A stretch of DNA of 13,561 bases from Planctomycetota bacterium (GTDB taxonomy: Bacteria > Planctomycetota > Phycisphaerae > UBA1845). The notes beneath the pieces were generated by a model that had not been told where the DNA came from, made no database searches, and saw only the letters and a list, made by a program, of their open reading frames with translations. Positions 1 to 8,509 of this stretch are shown here, piece by piece. Made by a program: the position numbers and the translations under genes. The stretch's first letter is position 1; each line of letters starts with the position of its first letter. The DNA is taken from positions 1 to 13,561 of the forward strand of contig JADFMZ010000040.1 in assembly GCA_022563615.1 (NCBI GenBank), written 5' to 3'.

Positions 1-221
1 TCTTCGGGATCGCGTTGATCGGGCTGTCGCCGCGAGGTCGGCAAGGGTGGAAGGCGAGCCTCCGCCAATGCGCACAGGCGGCGCTGACGGACGTTCCCAT
101 CCCGTGTCACCAGGGGATGTCTCTTCATTCTTCGCCGATCATGCATGATCGCCGCCGTCTGGCTGTTCTGGTCGTGGGAACTCGATCGGCTCAAGCCCCC
201 GCAGAGAAAACCTTGCGGGCG

Positions 222-1643
222 ATGGCGACCGAGTACGAGCTCGACTACGAGGAGCTTCGCGCAACGGTCCACCCGGAGTTCACGCAGCGCGGCGGAACCC
301 CGGAGGCGATCCGCGAGTTCGCCGACTTTCTGGCCGACACCGTGGCCACGCTGTACGCGCAGGCTCATCGGATCGGTCAGCAACTGACCGATCTGCGCGT
401 CGTTCATGGGTTGGCTGACCTGCTTGCGGGAACGCTCGATTTACAGCAGATTCTCGACCTGACCGTGCAACGCGTGGTGGAAGCGATGCCGGTCAAGGCT
501 TGTGCGATCCGACTGCTCGACGAGGACTCGGGAGAGCTGGTGATCCAGGCGGTGCACAATCTCTCTCGGGAATACCTGAACAAAGGCCCCGTCATGCTCG
601 CCGAGAACAGGATCGACGCGGACGCGTTCGGCGGGCAGATCGTGTACATCGAGGACATGCCGAATGATCCGCGTACGCGCTATCCCGACAATGCCCGGCG
701 TGAGGGCATCGTCAGCGGGCTGTGCGCGCCGATGACTTATCGAGGACAAACGATCGGCGTGCTTCGAGTCTATACCGGGAAGCGATATCGGTTCAGCGAG
801 TCACAGCAGCAGCTATTGCGATCCATCGGCTCGCAAGCGGCGTCGGCCATCATCAACGCCAGGTTCCACGAGCAGCAGGCGGCGACCGATCACTTCCAAC
901 GACAGGTGAAGGCCGCGGCGCAAATCCAACGGCGTATGCTCCCCAGCCAGCCGGCGCCCTGTGCAAACCTGGAATTCGGATGTGTGTATGATCCCTCTCT
1001 GACCGTCGGTGGAGACTTTTACGACTTCTTCGACCTTCCCGACGGATCTCTCGGAATCTGTATTGCGGACGTCGTGGGCAAGGGGCTGCCCGCGGCGCTG
1101 TTGATGGCCTCGGTCCGCGCATCGCTTCGCGCCCACGCCGAACAGCAGACACCCAACCCATCGGCCGCTGCTGAAGCCGTCGACCTGCGATGTATTATGG
1201 GAAAGGTCAACCGGCATTTGTGCCGCGACACCCTCATCAGCGAATTTGCCACCGTGTTCTTCGGGGCGCTGGCGCGTGACGGGCGGTCGCTGACCTTCTG
1301 CAACGCGGGCCAAACGCCGCCGCTGCTTCTGCGCGACGACCAATTTACCAGTCTGACCACCGGCGGCATGGTCATCGGCGTTCAAACCGACGAATCCTAC
1401 GAACAGCAAACGTTGGCGCTCCAAACGGGTGATATCCTCGCACTGGTGACGGACGGCGTCATCGAAGCCATCGATTTTTCGGATAAAGCCTACGGATGGG
1501 ATTCCCTGCTCAACTCCATCCGCAAACATCAATCCCTGCCCGCTCAGCAGCTTGCCCAGCAGCTCCTCTGGGACGTACGCCGATTCGTTGGCCTGGCTGA
1601 CCAATCCGACGATATCACCATTCTCGTCGTCAAGATCGCTTGA
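222..1643 (+). CDS. GAF domain-containing PP2C-type (SpoIIE-like) serine phosphatase
   Basis: A cytoplasmic signalling phosphatase of 473 residues, predicted to remove phosphate from a serine of a STAS anti-anti-sigma-type protein. A GAF sensor domain spans about residues 58-217, followed by a short helical linker with AAQIQRRMLP, typical of the entry to RsbU/SpoIIE domains. The catalytic domain covers about 235-473 and keeps its metal-binding signatures: VGGDFYDFF (about 262-270), ADVVGKGLPAAL (about 282-293), a TDG near 410 and SDDITILVV at the C-terminus. No membrane segment or signal peptide is seen. The frame stays open to the left edge, but the well-behaved sequence begins at this ATG. 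No good ribosome site precedes it; an in-frame TTG at 213 behind AGAGA is an alternative. The STAS protein encoded at 8510-8857 is a possible substrate (inference). Family assignment is firm; the signal sensed by GAF is unknown. Confidence 0.93.
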   Translation: MATEYELDYEELRATVHPEFTQRGGTPEAIREFADFLADTVATLYAQAHRIGQQLTDLRVVHGLADLLAGTLDLQQILDLTVQRVVEAMPVKACAIRLLDEDSGELVIQAVHNLSREYLNKGPVMLAENRIDADAFGGQIVYIEDMPNDPRTRYPDNARREGIVSGLCAPMTYRGQTIGVLRVYTGKRYRFSESQQQLLRSIGSQAASAIINARFHEQQAATDHFQRQVKAAAQIQRRMLPSQPAPCANLEFGCVYDPSLTVGGDFYDFFDLPDGSLGICIADVVGKGLPAALLMASVRASLRAHAEQQTPNPSAAAEAVDLRCIMGKVNRHLCRDTLISEFATVFFGALARDGRSLTFCNAGQTPPLLLRDDQFTSLTTGGMVIGVQTDESYEQQTLALQTGDILALVTDGVIEAIDFSDKAYGWDSLLNSIRKHQSLPAQQLAQQLLWDVRRFVGLADQSDDITILVVKIA

Positions 1644-1723
1644 GCGAAGACTTTCCCGCTCTACCACCGGGCTCGATCCTTCAGGCGGCCCCGGTCCATG
1701 CCGATAACACGCGCCGGGGGTGC

Positions 1724-1742
1724 CGCAGAGGTGATCTCTGCG
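1724..1742. other. 7-bp hairpin between the phosphatase and radical SAM genes
   Basis: Perfect inverted repeat CGCAGAG-GTGAT-CTCTGCG in the 138-base spacer. No T-run follows, so it is not a clear terminator. It lies about 40 bases before the TTG start of the radical SAM gene and could be an operator or an mRNA hairpin. Confidence 0.35.
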
Positions 1743-1770
1743 CTCCTGCACCGTTAGGCCTGGACCCCCT

Positions 1771-1776
1771 GGAGAG
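1771..1776 (+). promoter_or_regulatory. Ribosome binding site that decides the TTG start
   Basis: GGAGAG lies 5 bases before TTG at 1782 (7 bases if GGAG is taken as the core). This supports the rare TTG start, which also gives the expected family N-terminus (MRVLLVKPNN). Confidence 0.7.
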
Positions 1777-1781
1777 TTTCC

Positions 1782-3440
1782 TTGCGCGTTCTTCTTGTCA
1801 AGCCGAACAATCTGAGCGATCACATCCAACCCTCGCTCGGCCTGGGCTATCTTGCCCAGCAAATCCGAAAAGATCACGACGTGGACATCTTCGACTGCAT
1901 TAAGGCTCAGACGACCCCCACGCAGTTTGCCAAGGTCGTCGAGGTAACGCAGCCCGACCTGGTGGGCGTGCAATGCTATACGTTCGACATCGCTCAGGTC
2001 CGTAGAATTCTGAAGGAAGTAAAAGGGATCTCCCGCGAGATCGTCACCGTGGTCGGCGGGGCTCATATGTCCTCCGACTCCATCGGTGCGATGACCGATT
2101 TCGGCATGAACCTGGACTTCGGATTCGGCGGTGAGTGCGAGCTGAGTTTCCCGCGTTTTCTGAATGCCTTCGAGGCCGGCCGATCGAGCGCTTATGGGGA
2201 TATCCCCGGCCTGGTCTGGCGAAACAACGAACGGATCATCACGAATCCGCAAGTGCTCGTGTCGGACCTGGACGCGCTGGGCCTTCCCGCTCTGGATTTA
2301 ATTCGCCCTGACACGTACCCCGAATCTCAACACGGGGCGTTCTACGAACAGTTCCCCATTTGCCCGATTATCACGACCCGAGGCTGTCCTTACTCCTGCA
2401 CGTTCTGCTCGGCGCCGATCATTTCCGGCAAGAAGCTGCGTCATCATAGCGTGGCGTACGTGCGCGATATGATCCTGCGACTCTACCATCGCTTCGGCAT
2501 CCGCGAGATCCACATCGTCGACGACAACTTCACCATGGACATCGACTACGCCAAGAGTGTCATGAGGATGATCATCGACCTGAATCTTGGGATCAGCCTC
2601 GCCATGCCCAACGGCATCCGCATGGACTGGCTCGATGACGAATTGCTGGAGCTGATGCGGGCCGCCGGGGTCTACGTCGTATCGGTGGCCGTCGAGAGCG
2701 GCAACGACCGCATTCTTAAGGACATGAAAAAAGTCATGACAGTCGCCAAGATACGCGAGTGCGTCGCGCGCATTCGCCGTCACGGGCTGGACGTGGCGGC
2801 CTTTTTCATCCTCGGCTTTCCAGGTGAGACCAAGCAAACGATCAAGGACACCATTCGCCTCTCGCGCCAGTTGGATTTGCTGCGAGCGAATTTCTTTACT
2901 TATCTGCCTCTGCCCGGCACGCAAAGCTACCGGGAACTCGTCCAATCCGGCGAGATCAAAAACGTGGATTGGGACAGCTTTCTGTTCATGACCGCAGCGT
3001 ACACGCCCAAGACCATGACCCGGAAAGAATTGCTGAGCCTCAAGCGCCGCGCGTTTCTCGGTTTCTATCTCAGGCCGACGACCTTTGTGCGCAACGTCCT
3101 GGCCATCCGGTCGTACCGCCATCTGAAATTTCTGTTGCGTCGCTTCCATCATTGGATTCTGATGACGCCCAACCCGGCCCACGGGATGACCCAGGACGGC
3201 GCCTCCTGGTTCCAGAAACTGCGGACTCGCCTTGGAAATCTGTTCCCGGCGCTCAGCGCGAAACCGGCGTCTGACCCAGCCGGGGCCGGCGTTCAATTGC
3301 TGGACCAACGTCAGGAACCCGCGCGGAACGTCATGCGTTTGCAGCGCCCGCCGGACGAGCGGATAGAGGATTCACCGGATGGAGCCCGGCGGGACGGGTC
3401 TCGAACCGTGCAAGAGCGCCCCGGCGTATCGCAAAAATGA
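1782..3440 (+). CDS. B12-binding-domain radical SAM protein
   Basis: A radical S-adenosylmethionine enzyme of 552 residues. Residues 1 to about 165 have the Rossmann-like pattern of a cobalamin-binding domain (QPSLGLGYLAQQIR, VVGGAHMSSD, FGGECELSF), though no DxHxxG histidine motif is visible. The radical SAM core follows, with the cluster motif CPYSCTFC (C202, C206, C209) and later core elements IVDDNF, VESGN and FILGFPGE. After about residue 485 the chain becomes Pro/Arg/Asp-rich and looks disordered. The start is TTG behind GGAGAG. The family includes methyltransferases and ring-forming enzymes acting on lipids, cofactors and natural products, and the substrate cannot be read from this sequence. 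The glycosyltransferase gene begins 87 bases downstream on the same strand, which suggests envelope lipid or glycan modification (inference). Confidence 0.92.
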   Translation: MRVLLVKPNNLSDHIQPSLGLGYLAQQIRKDHDVDIFDCIKAQTTPTQFAKVVEVTQPDLVGVQCYTFDIAQVRRILKEVKGISREIVTVVGGAHMSSDSIGAMTDFGMNLDFGFGGECELSFPRFLNAFEAGRSSAYGDIPGLVWRNNERIITNPQVLVSDLDALGLPALDLIRPDTYPESQHGAFYEQFPICPIITTRGCPYSCTFCSAPIISGKKLRHHSVAYVRDMILRLYHRFGIREIHIVDDNFTMDIDYAKSVMRMIIDLNLGISLAMPNGIRMDWLDDELLELMRAAGVYVVSVAVESGNDRILKDMKKVMTVAKIRECVARIRRHGLDVAAFFILGFPGETKQTIKDTIRLSRQLDLLRANFFTYLPLPGTQSYRELVQSGEIKNVDWDSFLFMTAAYTPKTMTRKELLSLKRRAFLGFYLRPTTFVRNVLAIRSYRHLKFLLRRFHHWILMTPNPAHGMTQDGASWFQKLRTRLGNLFPALSAKPASDPAGAGVQLLDQRQEPARNVMRLQRPPDERIEDSPDGARRDGSRTVQERPGVSQK

Positions 3441-3527
3441 TCTATGCGGTTCCTTTGCGCTCTAGCGGGATGACGTGGTCGGATGAGAAGTGAGATAGAG
3501 CCTCTTTTGCCCGATGCAGGGGCCAAG

Positions 3528-5132
3528 ATGCGGCAGCCAAAGTCTTCTCATGCCATTTCAATCGTCCGGGCGGTTCCGGCGGTGGCCATCGTGGCGTTTG
3601 TCGCGCTCGGGGCTGGCGCTTGGACATGCCTATCGACACAGCTTTGGGTCGCTACCGATTCCGGCCTCTACATCAAGCTCGCCGCTTCCCTCGCCGAGGC
3701 GTTCGATCTCGATCACGAGCTTCATCAATTCCGTCTTCCGGGTTATCCCCTTCTGCTGGCCCTGATCTTCCGCCTGTTCGGGCACTCCAGCCCCACAGCC
3801 ATAATGGTGATCCAGCAGGCCATGGTGGCGGCAACGATCGTGCTCACCGCGCTGACGGCCTGGACACTCTGGCCTCGAAGAGCATTTGTACTTGTCGCTG
3901 GACTCCTATGCGCGCTGAGCCCCTATCTGCGCGGCTACGCCGGCACGGTGCTCACCGAAGTTCCCTACGCGTTTGTGCTGAGTGCGTGCGTTTACTTCCT
4001 GGTGCGCCACCACCGATTTGGCGGGCGCTCAAGCCTGGCGATGGCGTCTTTCGCGGCTGGGCTATGCTTGCTCACCAAAGGAATCGGACAAGTGATGGTC
4101 GTTCTATGCGTCTGCGTGGCTGCGCACCGGGCGTGGTGCTTCAACCGCCAATCGGGACTCACATCCGCCCGCTCGCTGCGTCGGTGCACTGCAGCCGCCG
4201 CCCTGGCGGTCCTACCGCCGATGCTTCTGGCACTGCCCGTGATGTTCAACAATTATCGAACGACCGGCCACTTCCGCATGACTTGTCAGGGATCGCAGGT
4301 GCTGTTCTATCGAGCGGTGAAGGTGGAACGGTTGCATTCTCCGCACAGCGAGGCGCTTGCGAAGCTTCGGGCCGCGTTGAAACAGGCCAAGGCCGACGGT
4401 TTGCTCTCACCCACTGTGGAGCTGCGCGAGCACTACGTCATCAACTTCGCATACCGCAGCGTTCATGGCACGTCGTGGTTTGAAGCCGCGGACGTCATGA
4501 ATGAGGCGGCCATGGACCTAATACTGGACAACAAAGCCCTGATCCTCAGCCATGGCGTGCGCCACGCCTACCGAAGCTTCATTATTCCGGATCCGTACTA
4601 TCGTGTCGGCCTCGGAGTGCCACAGGACGAACTGTTCGATTTGGAAGCGGCCCGTGCTCAGATGTCCAGCCTCGTCGGACGAGAGACTCTGGATAAGTAC
4701 TTGCCGTCCCCCGCGCAGGGCCCGCCTGCTTCGCACTTTTGGAGCGGGTGGATGCGCGGGCACCGACGAGTAGTCGAGCGGGGTCCATCACTGACCGGCG
4801 TTCTGGATCATCCCTATGAGGAATTCATGTGGTTCTGCTTACTCGGCGGCGTGGCGTCGCTCGCCATGCCGAATCGGGTAACCTGGCTGATCCCCGCGAT
4901 GGTCATTTTCCTGCACATCTTCATTTCGGCCAACCTGGGCGGGACCATCCCAAGGTATGCGATTCCGGTTCATCCATTCATCTTTCTGTTCGGAGCATTT
5001 GCCTGCACCGGCGTTGTTCGAGCATGCGTAACCGGATTTACGTTCGCCGCCGGTCTACTCGCTCGACGGCTCAAGCTCTCCTGGCAGGGGTCGATCCTCG
5101 CGGGAGCGACCGATTGCCGGATTCAAGACTGA
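3528..5132 (+). CDS. Multi-spanning GT-C glycosyltransferase (ArnT/PMT family 39-like)
   Basis: An integral membrane protein of 534 residues, predicted to transfer a sugar from a polyprenyl-phosphate donor to a lipid or protein at the outer face of the inner membrane. It begins with a short basic tail and a membrane helix (about 11-32). The first outer loop holds TDSGLYIKLA, where D44 is a candidate catalytic acid as in ArnT-like enzymes, then FRLPGYPLLLALIF. A second signature is GTVLTEVPYAF (about 139-149). Many further helices follow, then a large soluble stretch (about 245-430) and a final membrane group with PRYAIPVHPFIFLFGAF, typical of the family's end. An in-frame ATG at 3483 would add 15 residues; I prefer 3528 because AGGGG lies 5 bases before it and the N-tail is then short. 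Substrate unknown; it may work with the preceding radical SAM enzyme. Confidence 0.85.
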   Translation: MRQPKSSHAISIVRAVPAVAIVAFVALGAGAWTCLSTQLWVATDSGLYIKLAASLAEAFDLDHELHQFRLPGYPLLLALIFRLFGHSSPTAIMVIQQAMVAATIVLTALTAWTLWPRRAFVLVAGLLCALSPYLRGYAGTVLTEVPYAFVLSACVYFLVRHHRFGGRSSLAMASFAAGLCLLTKGIGQVMVVLCVCVAAHRAWCFNRQSGLTSARSLRRCTAAAALAVLPPMLLALPVMFNNYRTTGHFRMTCQGSQVLFYRAVKVERLHSPHSEALAKLRAALKQAKADGLLSPTVELREHYVINFAYRSVHGTSWFEAADVMNEAAMDLILDNKALILSHGVRHAYRSFIIPDPYYRVGLGVPQDELFDLEAARAQMSSLVGRETLDKYLPSPAQGPPASHFWSGWMRGHRRVVERGPSLTGVLDHPYEEFMWFCLLGGVASLAMPNRVTWLIPAMVIFLHIFISANLGGTIPRYAIPVHPFIFLFGAFACTGVVRACVTGFTFAAGLLARRLKLSWQGSILAGATDCRIQD

Positions 5133-5191
5133 TAGGCCTTTGCGTTGCCGACACGGCTCCTTCAGCCAACCACCGAGCACAGCTCGATGAA

Positions 5192-5761
5192 TCAACCTGC
5201 TTCAGGGCGCTCGTGCGGCGGGGGTTGCATACGGTCGAGAATGGCTGCAAGGATGGCACGTTCGGCCACTTTGTCGCGACGGACCGTTTCCCACACTGTG
5301 TTCTGCTCGATTGTGGTGGCTGCATCCCGTTCAATCGGTGTGCGGCCAGGCATGTCCGAGCTGGTCCGGTCGAAGGCAAGCCACCGATGGGCTTCCGTCG
5401 TCTGGTGTTGAATAACCACTTGGCAGAACATCTTGACCCCGGCTGATAGGGGTTTCACGCGCAGCTCAACCCGACGCCGAATCCGCACGGGGGACCGCCC
5501 CCGCGCGCTGCTGGAGGCGCTGACAGTTTTCTTCTCGCTGGATTCCGCGATGAGCACGCCGCTACGGCGATCGCGATCGTCGACCTGGTATCCCAAGGCG
5601 TTCAGGGTGGCTGCCGACGCCTCCCACGCGCGGTCCAACTCGCCCGAAGACGCCGTCCTAACGGTATAGCGCAACGCAACGGGACCTGACGCAGCGCAGC
5701 CGCTCAGCACGGCCAGCATCGCAATTTGGCAAAGGTTGGTCCAACGGTCGAAAGGGTTCAT
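5192..5761 (-). CDS. Small secreted lipoprotein, function unknown
   Basis: A 189-residue protein with a lipoprotein signal peptide: a short N-region, a hydrophobic stretch and lipobox LSGC, with C22 as the expected lipidated residue. The mature part begins with an alpha/beta pattern (ELDRAWEASAATLNALGYQV, then DDRDRRSGVLIAESSEKK), as in small envelope lipoproteins where a helix precedes a strand. A basic middle (SARGRSPVRIRRRVELRV) and a helical end follow. I do not recognise a named family. The reading frame is open about 36 codons further upstream, but the signal peptide fixes this ATG. It is the last gene of the minus-strand group, 86 bases after the aminotransferase, and faces the convergent glycosyltransferase gene across 59 bases with no obvious terminator. 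Confidence 0.75.
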   Translation of the reverse strand: MNPFDRWTNLCQIAMLAVLSGCAASGPVALRYTVRTASSGELDRAWEASAATLNALGYQVDDRDRRSGVLIAESSEKKTVSASSSARGRSPVRIRRRVELRVKPLSAGVKMFCQVVIQHQTTEAHRWLAFDRTSSDMPGRTPIERDAATTIEQNTVWETVRRDKVAERAILAAILDRMQPPPHERPEAG

Positions 5762-5847
5762 GGCTTCATTATGAGGTGTCGGCCAAGGCTTGCAAGGGCG
5801 TAAACGAACCCGCCTCCAACCTGGGAACCGGTTGCTCGAAACAAAGC

Positions 5848-7146
5848 CTACGATGTACGTTGGACCCATTGGGCGATTCGTTCAATACCCTCAATCACGT
5901 TGGCGCAGCACCGGCGTAAGAAGTCACTCGGAAGCGGCTCGTCCAGGGGGATGTTCTCACTGGCGGCCAGGGCGGCTGCGCCGTCAAAATCAACATAGGA
6001 AAGCCGTGCGGTCAATTCTTCGCGTGAGCGGGCGAAGACCTCTCCCGGCAGGAGAGCCACGCCGGTCTCTTCCAGCAGTCGGCTGCACAATGCGGCGCCC
6101 GTGTTAATTCCGCGCCGGCTCAGATCCGACGCCAGCGGAGAGAAGTCCAGGAACAGATAAAACGCGCCGACCGGCGGGTGCACGTGAATCCCCGCTTCTT
6201 GAAGAATGTCGACGCACTGTCGGCCCAACGCCGCAAGGAGGCGCCGCGTATGCCAGAGATAACGTTCAAGATCCACGCCGCCGTGAAACGCTTGAATCGC
6301 CGCGTACTGAATCGGAGCGCAGACCGAAGTGTAAGTCTCACTGGCGACGGCCGCGATCGCCTCCATCAGCCAGCACAACTCCTTCGGAAACGTAAACGTC
6401 CCAAGCCGCCACCCTCCGGCGCCGCACCATTTGGATAGTCCGGAGCTGACGATCGTCCGCTCCGGGTAGAACCGGGCGATCGAAACGTGCTCACCCTGAT
6501 GATGAAGCCGGCCGTAGATTTCATCGGAAAGGACGATGAGCTGGAACTTCCTTGCGACGTCCGCCAGCTCCTTCAATTCACCGACCGAATAGGTATGGCC
6601 TGTGGGGTTCATCGGATAGTTCAGGATCAACAGGCGGGGCCGCGTGTCATCGTGTTCGATTTCGAGGGATCGCATGAGCTGCTCGGCTGTGACCTTCCAC
6701 TTCGAATCGAATGAGGTATGAATGAAGTTGATCCGCCGACCAATGATTTGCGCCTGAGGCGCATACGACACCCAGCACGGGGTTCTGAGGATGATCTCGC
6801 CGTAAAAGACGAGTTGCAGGAGGAACATCAGCTCTTTCGAGCCCGGTCCGATGAGCACGCGGTCGGCGTGGGCGTCGAGCTGATCTTGTTGGCGATGAAA
6901 GCCGGCAACCGCCTCGCGCAGCGCCCATAGCCCCTCGACCGGGAGGTAGTCCTTCTCCGGCGCCGCAAGCCGTAACGCCTCGACCACGCGCGTCGGCACC
7001 GGAAACGGGGATTGCCCGAGCCCGAAGTCAAAGACCTGCCGCCCCTGCCTGCGCAGCTCGCCGCACGCTTCCTTGATCGTCAGGGTCGCGGATTGGCCCA
7101 TGCCCCGGATGTTGAGGTTCAGACTCCTCGATAGGTCAGTAGTCAC
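5848..7146 (-). CDS. Class I/II pyridoxal-phosphate-dependent aminotransferase
   Basis: A fold-type I PLP enzyme of 432 residues that moves an amino group between an amino acid and a 2-oxo acid in the cytoplasm. It has the classic marks in order: FDFGLGQSPFPVP near the N-terminus, the NYPMNPTG cofactor motif (about 176-183), LSDEIYGRLHH with the Asp and Tyr that hold PLP, the Schiff-base lysine K239 in SGLSKWCGAGGWRLG, and a C-terminal arginine in ARLSYVDFDG for the substrate carboxylate. Length is normal for the family. I take the GTG start, which gives MTTDLSRSLN; a TTG seven codons upstream is also open but has no ribosome site. It follows the KamA-type gene by 84 bases, so it may use or supply that enzyme's amino acid (inference). 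Substrate unknown. Confidence 0.9.
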   Translation of the reverse strand: MTTDLSRSLNLNIRGMGQSATLTIKEACGELRRQGRQVFDFGLGQSPFPVPTRVVEALRLAAPEKDYLPVEGLWALREAVAGFHRQQDQLDAHADRVLIGPGSKELMFLLQLVFYGEIILRTPCWVSYAPQAQIIGRRINFIHTSFDSKWKVTAEQLMRSLEIEHDDTRPRLLILNYPMNPTGHTYSVGELKELADVARKFQLIVLSDEIYGRLHHQGEHVSIARFYPERTIVSSGLSKWCGAGGWRLGTFTFPKELCWLMEAIAAVASETYTSVCAPIQYAAIQAFHGGVDLERYLWHTRRLLAALGRQCVDILQEAGIHVHPPVGAFYLFLDFSPLASDLSRRGINTGAALCSRLLEETGVALLPGEVFARSREELTARLSYVDFDGAAALAASENIPLDEPLPSDFLRRCCANVIEGIERIAQWVQRTS

Positions 7147-7230
7147 ATTAACACCGCCAAGAACCAAGCAGACTCAAGCCGGGTTGCCGCCACACTGCTC
7201 CAGGCTCCACGGCCGCCCACTCGCGGCAGA

Positions 7231-8421
7231 CTACTCCGGGCCCTCGTTCACCTCAAACGGAGAGGAGGGTTTGAACCTCGGAGTATTGGTCCCTTCCACC
7301 GGTTCGAGCTGATCGAGCCAGTAGGCGTCGTCGTTGCGCTGGTAGATCATGAAGCGGCCACGATCGTTCGGATCTTTGGCGCGGTGGTAACGGACATAGA
7401 TTTTTTTTTCATCCACCGCGAGGACTTCAATCTTTCCGGTTTCGTGGGACATGACGAAGCGCGCTCGTCGGGCCAGGCCCGAGCCGTGACGAAGAGCCTC
7501 TTGAAAAATGCGCCAGCCGCGAACGATGGGCACTTCATAGGGCTCATTGCCCGCCGTTGGCCTGCCCTGAAACAGGTAATAGGGCGGACAACCGATCCAG
7601 GAGAGCTTTTGAAACAATTCCGAGAGCACGTCCGGGCAGTCGTTGACTCCCTTGATCATCGGGCACTGGTTGCAGCAAATCACTCCGTCGCGAACACAGC
7701 AATCGATTCCTTCCGCCGCCACGTCGGTCAGCTCCCGTGGGTGATCGAAGTGGGCCATCAAGTAGATCCGCTTTTGAGGGCCTGAGAAGGTACGAAACGC
7801 TTCACGGAGCTTGTCGTCGCTCAAAATACGCCAGGGGTCGAACGCGGGCATTTTGGTGCCGATGCGAATGATCCTAACGTGGGGGATCGCTCGCAACGCT
7901 TCGAAAATCTCAACCAGGCGGCGGGTGCTCATGAGCAGCGGGTCGCCGCCTGTCAGCAGCACGTTCGTGACTTCCGGATGATCGGCGATGTAACGCAGGC
8001 CCTCCGAAACATCGTTGGTTACCTCGTCGTTGTCGTCCATGAACAGCCGTTTGCGAAAGCAGTAACGGCAATAGGCGCCACAAACCTCGTTGCACAAGAG
8101 CAGCACGGTGTGTGCGTATTTGTGCTGGACGCCCCGCGCAACCGTGATCGCCTGCTCGTTGCTGGCGTCAAGCTGGCCCCAGTCATTGAGCTCCTCTTCG
8201 CGCGGGATGATCAACTGTTTGATTGGGTCGTTCGGGTCGTTCCAGTCGATCAAACCCAGGTAGTAATCGTTGACTCGAAAGACGTAACGCTTGGCGACGG
8301 CTTTGAGCCGGGCCCGCTCCTCGGGCGGAATGTTGGGGATCTTGTCGATATCCCGGACATACCGAACCCGTCGGGTGCCGCTCTCTCGCTCTTCCAAACG
8401 GATGGCGTTGGGTTCAGCCAT
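7231..8421 (-). CDS. KamA-family radical SAM protein (divergent lysine 2,3-aminomutase homologue)
   Basis: A 396-residue radical SAM enzyme of the PLP-dependent 2,3-aminomutase family. The cluster motif is CGAYCRYC (C114, C118, C121), followed by LTGGDPL (156-162) and the family block HFDHPREL (224-231). By remembered comparison with clostridial lysine 2,3-aminomutase, the two aspartates that bind the lysine side chain (D293, D330) fall at R287 and about S325 here. The PGGGGK loop carrying the PLP lysine is replaced by SHETGK (K330). A cysteine-rich stretch (C241, C242, C249, C250, C253, C262) lies just before the usual GVND. The C-terminal tail ends soon after the core, unlike the longer true lysine enzymes. 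The frame is open for 66 codons upstream, but homology begins about this ATG. Family certain; substrate probably not lysine. Confidence 0.9.
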   Translation of the reverse strand: MAEPNAIRLEERESGTRRVRYVRDIDKIPNIPPEERARLKAVAKRYVFRVNDYYLGLIDWNDPNDPIKQLIIPREEELNDWGQLDASNEQAITVARGVQHKYAHTVLLLCNEVCGAYCRYCFRKRLFMDDNDEVTNDVSEGLRYIADHPEVTNVLLTGGDPLLMSTRRLVEIFEALRAIPHVRIIRIGTKMPAFDPWRILSDDKLREAFRTFSGPQKRIYLMAHFDHPRELTDVAAEGIDCCVRDGVICCNQCPMIKGVNDCPDVLSELFQKLSWIGCPPYYLFQGRPTAGNEPYEVPIVRGWRIFQEALRHGSGLARRARFVMSHETGKIEVLAVDEKKIYVRYHRAKDPNDRGRFMIYQRNDDAYWLDQLEPVEGTNTPRFKPSSPFEVNEGPE

Positions 8422-8509
8422 GGCATGCGTTCTCTGGGGGTATCGGTTCCGCTGATTCGATGGCCGGGGCGGGACAAGGATAGCGCCGGGCTGCCAGGTC
8501 GTCGAGAGC

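Noticed and set aside
813..2252. 479-codon open frame, minus strand
   Set aside because: It lies antisense to the phosphatase and radical SAM genes, both with clear motifs; its own translation shows no domain. It is a shadow of high-GC codon use.
2298..3308. 336-codon open frame, minus strand
   Set aside because: Entirely antisense to the radical SAM gene, His/Asp/Gln-rich with no recognisable fold.
3620..4483. 287-codon open frame, plus strand
   Set aside because: Overlaps the glycosyltransferase gene in another frame and is Arg/Ser/Pro-rich with no membrane segments or motifs.
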